Source of the DNA: Klebsormidium nitens
Lineage: Eukaryota; Streptophyta; Klebsormidiophyceae; Klebsormidiales; Klebsormidiaceae
Reading direction: 5' to 3'
DNA length: 22,419 bases
NCBI GenBank assembly: GCA_000708835.1
Contig: DF237863.1
Location: 2,599 to 25,017 of the forward strand
Shown here: piece after piece, positions 16,628-22,419 of the stretch
How the letters are laid out: every line of letters begins with the position of its first letter
How positions within the stretch are numbered: position 1 is the first letter of the stretch
The notes under the pieces: model-generated
Told to the model about the DNA's origin: nothing
What the model saw: the letters and a program-made list of their open reading frames with translations, nothing else
Database searches by the model: none
Program-made: the position numbers and the translations under genes

Positions 16628-19031
16628 ATGTTACCAACTCAGAAACTGGTGCAAACGTATGACACTGGGCGTAAAGTTGTCGCATCGGCCCCTTGTCTTT
16701 CACTTGCTCTAAACAAGCCCACACCCGTCAGCCGTGCACTTATGTCCAGCTGGCAAAGCGCTTGCTCGGCTATAGATTCCTATCAAGACTCCGCTCGTGC
16801 ATTTTTGAACCAAGGTATGTAGCGACCACCCTGTTGCTGCATCCTCATAATCTCTGAACAATTTAGGGTTGGATTCGATGTCGCTGATTGCTTAGCTGCC
16901 TTTTCCACAGGATCTGGGCGCACCACTGTGCACCTTGAGGCGGAAGCCGCGGAGGGGGAGCGCCCGCAGTCCCCGGGGCCCAAGGTCCCCTCCTCGGGCT
17001 CCGTACCCTCCCCGCCAAAGCGCGAGAGCCAGCATGACTCAGCACAGAAGACTTCGAGCGGCAGTGGGGACAACTCCACTAAGGGGGAAAGTGCCCGGAA
17101 GAAGCTGAGCCACCGCCAGGTGGAGGTCCTGGAAGAGGTTTTTCAAATGGACCCGGCAGGCGTGCCAGGCAAGTCAGAGATCTGTGCAAAGAAGTGAAGC
17201 TCGGCAGATGCTTGTGTTTGGCATGTTGAGAGTCTAGAGCTTAACTGCTCTTTAACGGCTGGATTAGAGGAGTCTTCCTGCTTGTCTTGTCTCTAAATCT
17301 AGGTTAATTGTAAATGCTACACGGTTCAGGTAGGTCCTGCCAAAACGAAAGTAGTATCCATCGGCTCTTGTCATGAGCAAACAGGATGCCCTTGATTGAT
17401 GCAACATTGGTTTATTGTGGCACAATCCTTACAGACTGCGCTCTGTGCTGCTTTGCCCTGATGGCTACTTTGGCTGCCGTATTATCGTGTCGTGTTCTCG
17501 GATTCGCTTCAGATTGATCCATCAAATGAGGGTCCAGGTTTGGTGACAGAGGCTCCTCTTTCTCCTGCAAAATGTCACTGCTGATCGGTGCTGCCGCTCT
17601 CTTGGCCAGAACACCGAGCCGCACTCGCGCGAGAGTTTGGCGTGGCTCAGCAGCAGATCGCTACGTGGTTCCAGAACAGGCGGGCACGGGAGCGCAACCG
17701 TCAGCTGCATCGGGACTTTGAGGCGCTCCGGGAGTGCCTCATGGAGACATCCAATGACAACCTGCGCCTGCGTATGGAGGTGGGCACTCCTTCCGAGACG
17801 GACAGCTGACTTGGTTGGAAGCACGCTGAGAAAATTGCCCCACATTAACCGTGTCATAAGAGGGAGGAGGTCGCAGGAAAAGTGAACGTTGTGAGACTGT
17901 TATCAACCATAGTGTGGAAGTCGGAGCTCGAGTTGTCCAAGGAAAGGGGGCATTTGGTTTACATCATTTCTGGCTCTATGACTGAGGTTCTTGGAATCGC
18001 TATCGAGCTAGCCACCCGTGCGCGCGTCATGTTGGAAGTTTAATATGGTGCCCAATATGGCGAGTCCAGCAGTGCGCATCTGCAAAACGGGTTTGCAGAA
18101 AAGGCCTGCATCCAGCTCATTGCAAAAGCGATCCAAGCTTCGTCAAGCGGTTGTGTAACTCGAAAATTTTCGGTTTTCAAGGAGAAGCCATGATGCACTG
18201 GGGGCGTAACTCCGAACACGTAAATGGATGCGAGCTTCATCTGGAGGGAAACATCTCGTAAGGGATACGGACGCTTGCGCTCCTTCTCGTAGGTCCTCTC
18301 AGAGGGTTTCATATGTTTCGTTGGCTTCTTTGCAGGTGGAAGAACTCAGGGCGACGCATGCGCAATGCAAGTCGGGGGCTGGGCTCGCAGCGAAACACGA
18401 GCCTGCCACGTTCCCTGCTCCTGCGCGCCACAGCCAGCCAGGGCGGACCCCTGGGCGCGACGCCAACGAGTGGACGGGGCGAGTCTACTGCCCCCCGGAT
18501 GTGAAGCACAAGTCCATGCGGGCGGTGTCGCTGCTGGACCCCAGCGGCAGCTACGGCTCAGCGCCGCCCTCGTTCCGCTCGCCCTTGCCCGTGCCTTCTG
18601 CGAGCACCGACTCTCACGTCGCAGCTCACTTTCACCCTGGCTCCTTACCCCTCACGTTCGGCCTTCCCCCGCGCAACGACCCCTCCCCTTCTCCCGCCTC
18701 CCCTCCCGCCCTATTTCCATCTCTTCTGGAGCCAAAGGGCGACGTCACGCTGGACGAGGCCCTCTCCGGGGTGCTGCGGCACGGGCCGGGCCTGGGGTCG
18801 GCGGGAGGCCTTGTTCCAAGCCGGGGTGTCGGGGTCAGAGCTCTGCCGGCCCCGGGAATCGCCGTTCCAGCTACCTCAGCGGGGGTGCCTGGGCAGCCCC
18901 TCGGGGGGGGGCTTGCAAGGTGGGCGGGGCAAGCGCAGGAGGCGTCGCCCCCGTGGGACGGTACGGAGGACCTCTGGCAGGGGATGGAGCGGGTGCTGCC
19001 GGCGTGGTACTTCCGGAACCAAAGGGGATAG
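16628..19031 (+). CDS. HD-Zip transcription factor 2 (homeodomain-leucine zipper), 4 exons
   Basis: Exons 16628-16814, 16911-17168, 17610-17779 and 18336-19031 total 1311 nt, 436 aa. Intron 2 is GC-AG (gcaagt donor); the others are GT-AG. Phases are 1, 1, 0, as in HD-Zip 1. The start at 16628 has A at -3; a second in-frame ATG at 16742 would give 398 aa. The homeodomain (about 121-180) has QQQIATWFQNRRARERN with W48, F49, N51 and R53 in register, and matches its paralogue at 33 of 55 positions by hand count. The zipper follows directly: L181, L188, T195, L202, L209 at d, N199 at a core a position. Residue 46 is Ala and 56 Glu. A Ser/Pro/Glu-rich N-terminus and a Pro-rich C-terminus carry motifs shared with HD-Zip 1: PSFRSPLPV (283-291) and VTLDEALSGVLRHG (342-355). 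The tail has WDGTEDLW and LPAWYF, possible activation motifs. No START domain is present. Confidence 0.88.
17169..17174 (+). other. GC-AG intron donor (gcaagt) in HD-Zip 2
   Basis: The exon ends ccag and the intron begins gcaagt, the usual context of rare GC donors. Using this site keeps 28 residues between homeodomain F20 and W48, exactly as in HD-Zip 1 and in canonical homeodomains, and keeps phase 1. The nearest GT (in gcaagtcag, 4 bp on) would break the frame, and a GC further upstream (at gcaggcgtg) would delete two residues. Confidence 0.8.
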
Positions 19032-20249
19032 ACGCCTGGCCGACACGGAGTGTAACTGACCAACTCAGGACTGCCCTCATTTTCGCCTGGGTAAACACAT
19101 GGGTCCGATCAGACATAGGGAAGTTTTTGGCGCGCGTTTGACTGTCAAGGTGCCATGTGACTGGATTAACCCGAGTGTACGCACTTCGTCAAAATATGAA
19201 AGCTTTTGGATAAGGGTTTGTTAAGTTGGTGCAGGTTTGCTGGATAGTCTTGAAGGTTATGGAACTCCGCATTCAGGAGCTAGGGATGGGTCAGCGCAGG
19301 GAAGCAGTCACCCATACTGGGTGTTCCTCCAATTTCTCTGTTGTTAGTCAATGTTAGGAGCCTGTTCGAATTGACGAGGTGCGCGCACGGATCGGACAGC
19401 GTCTTAGCGCAAGGACGGCCGGGTAGCAGCTACTTTCTTTCGAAGAACATTGTTAGCTCTCCAATAGACGAAATTGAACCTAACCCGGGCGGGCAGTGTT
19501 GTACTAAGAAGATTGAAAAGAATGCGGACACGGAATATTGTAATAGTAGGAGATCCTATAAGGGAATGATTAGCCCGCAGTTCGTCTTTTGGGTTCGATC
19601 ATAGCTGGATGCCAATCACTATCATCTGAAGCAAATCGATCGAATCAGTAATTTCCCGATTATGTCTCAAATGACTCATCCTTGTGCCATGTATGAGAAG
19701 TTTCACTACGTACTGTACAACGTTATATGTGCCAGCTAGCTAGGCAGGCTTATCTGGGTCCCACTTGTCTCGAATATCGAAGCAGCTCGGCCGGAGCCTC
19801 GGAGTCGGGCGTGCCAGCCTGCAGGCTAGCTCTCGGTCAAGCTAGTCTAGAATCCAATTTTAAGACGGTGGGAAGAATCCGATCAGCATGACATCGATCA
19901 GCCAATTAATGCATGCTGGAGCACTGAGACGTACCATATGATGACAGCGGTCAAGCTAGGCAAAAGGAGACCGATCATTCAATTGCAGTGCATCCGACAT
20001 CTCAGTCATCGATCAAAACTGACGCGCCCGGCCTTACTACATCATGTCTTGCGGCAATCTATGCAAAACTCGTAGTTAATTGTGCTTGCCAAGTTATGGC
20101 CCATGTGCCACTGCCAATATGAGTTCACCATGTCGAGAACCAAGAAAGGCTTCTCAAATCCTTTTTCAATGGCGAATCAAATCTCGGGCTTAGTTTCAGG
20201 AGGCCCTGCGAATGATTGCGTTTTACAGCTGCGTGCCATCATGGCATCA
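19032..20249. other. Intergenic region, no gene seen
   Basis: AT content rises past the HD-Zip 2 stop. An open plus-strand frame of 87 codons at 19341-19604 and a shorter one at 20082-20264 have no recognisable motif or splice context. Nothing else is supported. Confidence 0.5.
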
Positions 20250-20377
20250 TGTCATGCGATATAGGCTCGGCATTCGATTGGGCTCGGTAAGGTTGTAGCG
20301 CGACATGTGGATCAAAAGAATGTTATATTATATGATGCATGGTGTTGGTCGAATGGAATTCATAGTCACTCATTATT
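20250..20377. repeat. Direct repeat copy 1 (128 bp)
   Basis: This segment begins tgtcatgcgatatagg and ends cactcattatt. It recurs at 21356-21484 with a single difference, four versus five A residues after gatc. Both copies contain an AT-rich core (tgttatattatatgatgcat). Upstream of each there is a further weak match around atggcat, so the duplicated tract may once have been longer. Confidence 0.97.
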
Positions 20378-21355
20378 AGTAGGGTAGCTGGGATGTCCAG
20401 CTTGTGAAAAGCAAGGATGAAGTTGTAATGCAATTGAACAAGTTAAGATTGGAAGTGGCGTGCTAACATTCAAGGCAACCCTCGTAACAACCGCACCGGC
20501 TCACCTTGAGGCTCTCAACCAAATGGCAGTGGCTCGTAGGAATTCCGTTGGATGTTCAATGGATAAGCTCAAACACTAGCAAACGACAGAAACAGGTGCA
20601 TGACACGTCCTGATTGGATGATGGCGTCGCCGGAGGCGTGAGACATGATGATGAGAAACAAGTGGGTAACGCTTAGGGCTATAAGGCCGGTTAAGTTATG
20701 GTCGTGTTCGTACTACTACCGTTGGTGTTGTTCTCCGTGTGATTCTCCTGGTCGATGGTGTTACTATCGCTGCTGGTACTCTGGTACAATGTGTAGTCTT
20801 CCTGGTCCGCCGATACTGCTGGCTGGGTGAGTGTACGCGAGCACACTCGTAAGCTGGGTTGAACGCTCAAGGCGCTCGGATGCTGGTTGGACACGGGGTC
20901 CAATTACGATGGTTGATAATGACTTGAATGAAAGTCGAATTGGGAATGGTGATCCCAATTGGCTTAAGTACTCGTAGGATTGCCAATTGAGTTTGGATCT
21001 CCAATAGCATTAGCAGCGTTGGATGTCCGCATGCATTGAGCACGCTACGTTCCTAGTACGTAACCTGGTTACTGTCGGTAACATACCCGGTAACATAGCT
21101 GGTTATGTACCCTGGGATCGTTGCAGAACGTACTCGGATTGAATCGCATTATCATTGGATGCCCACTGATTTGATTGGTCGTTGGACATCCAATACCGCG
21201 TGGTCGTCCAGATCCTATCCTAGTCGGATTCTACGCGGTTATGGTTAAGTTCCGCTAACCTAGCTTACGTTAAACTAACTGGTTACACTACCGTAGCGCC
21301 ACGTGTTGCACGCTGATTGGCTAGCCAAGGCGATCTGGGCATATGGCATGCCAGC
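20378..21355. other. Spacer between the direct repeats
   Basis: No coding frame is supported. The stretch is peppered with short related words on both strands: ttggatgtcc and its complement ggacatccaa (about 21020 and 21185), several variants of attggat, and a ggtaacata cluster at about 21070-21110. These look like eroded tandem or inverted repeats. There is no primer-binding-site or polypurine signature that would make it a small LTR element. Confidence 0.45.
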
Positions 21356-21484
21356 TGTCATGCGATATAGGCTCGGCATTCGATTGGGCTCGGTAAGGTT
21401 GTAGCGCGACATGTGGATCAAAAGAATGTTATATTATATGATGCATGGTGTTGGTCGAATGGAATTCATAGTCACTCATTATTC
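21356..21484. repeat. Direct repeat copy 2 (129 bp)
   Basis: Second copy of the 20250-20377 segment, one A longer. It is followed at once by a C6 run and unrelated sequence, whereas copy 1 continues into agtagggtagc, so the right-hand breakpoint is sharp. Confidence 0.97.
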
Positions 21485-21717
21485 CCCCCTAAGCCACAGA
21501 GTCGTCTCGACGAGGGCGAGGCTTGTTTTGTTTTTCTGGGCGGTGGTGACATGTAGTCCATTAATGTAATTTGTTGCCTACTTTTGTTTTATTACCTACA
21601 TGACAATGACTTTACAGTACCCATGTTGCCACCATACAAGTATGGCATCAGCTCTGACCTGTGATCACGGAGCGGGGGCGAAAAGGCAATGCAAAGTATC
21701 ATCAAGTTATTGTAATC

Positions 21718-22311
21718 CTAACATTTCCAAATATTGCCGTATTTGTTTACAAATTGGCGCGTGCATTCCGCGCTGTTGCCGTTTTCTCCTGCACTGACTT
21801 GCTTCTCAATGGATTCAAGGATTGTGTTCCTTGCTGGCGTGCCAGTGCGTCGTGTTATGACAACGTTTTGTGGATAGTGCTCCGCACATTCCCTGAGAGT
21901 CTGCATTAAGTCTGCACGCGGCCATTTGAAAATCATAAACTGCCGAACTGTAATTGGAGTGCGAACCACGTTGTTGGTTTGTTCCAGTTCGGTTAATTCC
22001 CTGTGCATTCGCTCTATCAATGTGAACCACTGATAGTTGCTGTGCACCAGAGTTTCGGCTTGGGCGCGCCACTGATCAACTTGCTATTCGAGTTGAGCCT
22101 TTTTGTTGGGCCAAAATCCATACTCCCATTCAAATGGGGCCAATTTCCTATTATAATTATATGATACATCCCCTGTACATATTGGTTGTATGGGGGTATT
22201 GTCTATTGGTTGAAGTTCATTAAAAGGATCGAATAGGATTGGGGGGTGGCCCCCATCCTGACGGGCCTGCTTCCGCTTGATTTGTTGCGCTGCCTGCTCC
22301 TGATCTGGACG
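21718..22311 (-). pseudogene. Broken coding sequence of unknown family, probably TE-derived
   Basis: A single minus-strand frame of 198 codons is interrupted only by TAG at 22084-22086 and ends with TAG at 21718. Before the stop it includes FDPFNELQPIDN and NRKLAPFEWEYGFWPNKK; after it come WFTLIERMHRELTELEQTNN, then TVRQFMIFKWPRADLMQTL and ECAEHYPQNVVITRR. Aromatic and charged residues alternate as in a folded protein, and codons are AT-richer than in the HD-Zip exons. The likely change is CAG to TAG (the context reads LE-stop-QVDQW). The 5' end is unclear: TGA closes the frame at 22312-22314, where tatgtgcag just upstream could be a splice acceptor, and an ATG at 22313-22315 lies in another frame. 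I recognise no family. A mobile-element ORF is likely because one of the duplicated 129-bp repeats lies 234 bp beyond its 3' end, but this is inference. Confidence 0.5.
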
Positions 22312-22419
22312 TCATGGTCCCTGCACATAGCGAATTTAAGTTTATCAGACAGTGCCCCCCTTACTGGAAGCACAACGAGGGCAAAACCAGTCTCCTTTTG
22401 GAATTCTCAATATTGGTAT

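Noticed and set aside
18365-19141. A 258-codon open frame overlapping the last HD-Zip 2 exon, and a 213-codon minus-strand frame at 9731-10372 opposite the last HD-Zip 1 exon
   Set aside because: They lie on GC-rich exons whose other frame continues the zipper and carries motifs conserved between the paralogues. High GC suppresses stops in the other frames.
20250-21484. Reading the 129-bp repeats as LTRs of a miniature LTR element
   Set aside because: The repeat can be trimmed to TG...CA ends, but flanking 5-bp duplications do not match (catca versus ttatt), and no primer-binding site or polypurine tract is visible.
21718-22311. Alternative genetic code (TAG as Gln)
   Set aside because: The three confident genes end in TAA or TGA, so they do not test TAG directly, but the decayed region at 13282-14202 shows all three stops in frame. 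Simple gene decay explains both without recoding.
1-22419. Perfect CAATnATTG sites (HD-Zip autoregulation)
   Set aside because: Only 8-of-9 matches were seen (for example near 4060, 5770 and 20210), none concentrated upstream of the HD-Zip genes.
1-22419. CRISPR array, prokaryotic operons, rRNA
   Set aside because: No regularly spaced repeat-spacer pattern, no ribosome-binding-site-led gene strings, and no rRNA-like conserved stretches; introns show the DNA to be eukaryotic nuclear.

Overview
The window looks like nuclear DNA of a streptophyte, most likely a green alga. The inference rests on three readable spliced genes: two homeodomain-leucine zipper (HD-Zip) transcription factors, a plant-type architecture, and a secreted dirigent-like protein. 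All have GT-AG introns (one GC-AG) of about 100-760 nt and GC-rich exons set in AT-richer, TE-littered DNA. The species cannot be named from the sequence alone, and the homeodomains differ enough from land-plant HD-Zip proteins that I favour an alga.

Layout. Positions 272-3097 (minus strand) hold a five-exon dirigent/allene-oxide-cyclase-barrel-like gene whose signal peptide is split by the first intron. Positions 3098-7208 hold no convincing gene but contain a cluster of short inverted-repeat elements: two with 9-bp target duplications (4285-4656 and 5253-5452, Mutator-like) and a third at 5468-5641 whose interior is homologous, in opposite orientation, to the second. Positions 7209-10099 (plus) are HD-Zip gene 1, five exons, with a 21-bp minisatellite in its first intron. 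Positions 10100-16627 are mostly non-coding, with several weak or decayed coding candidates: a coiled-coil-like relic near 11.4-11.75 kb, a minus-strand decayed frame at 12977-14202, a tiny two-exon plus-strand candidate behind a TATA box at 14387-14602, a minus-strand exon candidate at 15386-15589, and a two-exon plus-strand candidate at 16148-16466. Positions 16628-19031 (plus) are HD-Zip gene 2, four exons, with a GC-AG intron. Positions 19032-21717 are non-coding and carry a near-perfect ~129-bp direct repeat 1.1 kb apart. Positions 21718-22311 (minus) are a broken, unrecognised coding sequence with an internal TAG, probably TE-derived.

How the genes relate. The two HD-Zip genes are tandem paralogues in the same orientation about 6.5 kb apart. 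They share intron positions and phases, the homeodomain plus zipper register, and C-terminal motifs (PSFRSxxPV, TLDEA followed by a hydrophobic stretch, and an acidic/aromatic tail). They differ by one intron inside the homeodomain and by a GC donor. The dirigent-like gene has no evident functional link to them. Gene models were built by hand from splice signals, phase agreement and paralogue alignment; no transcript or database evidence was available.
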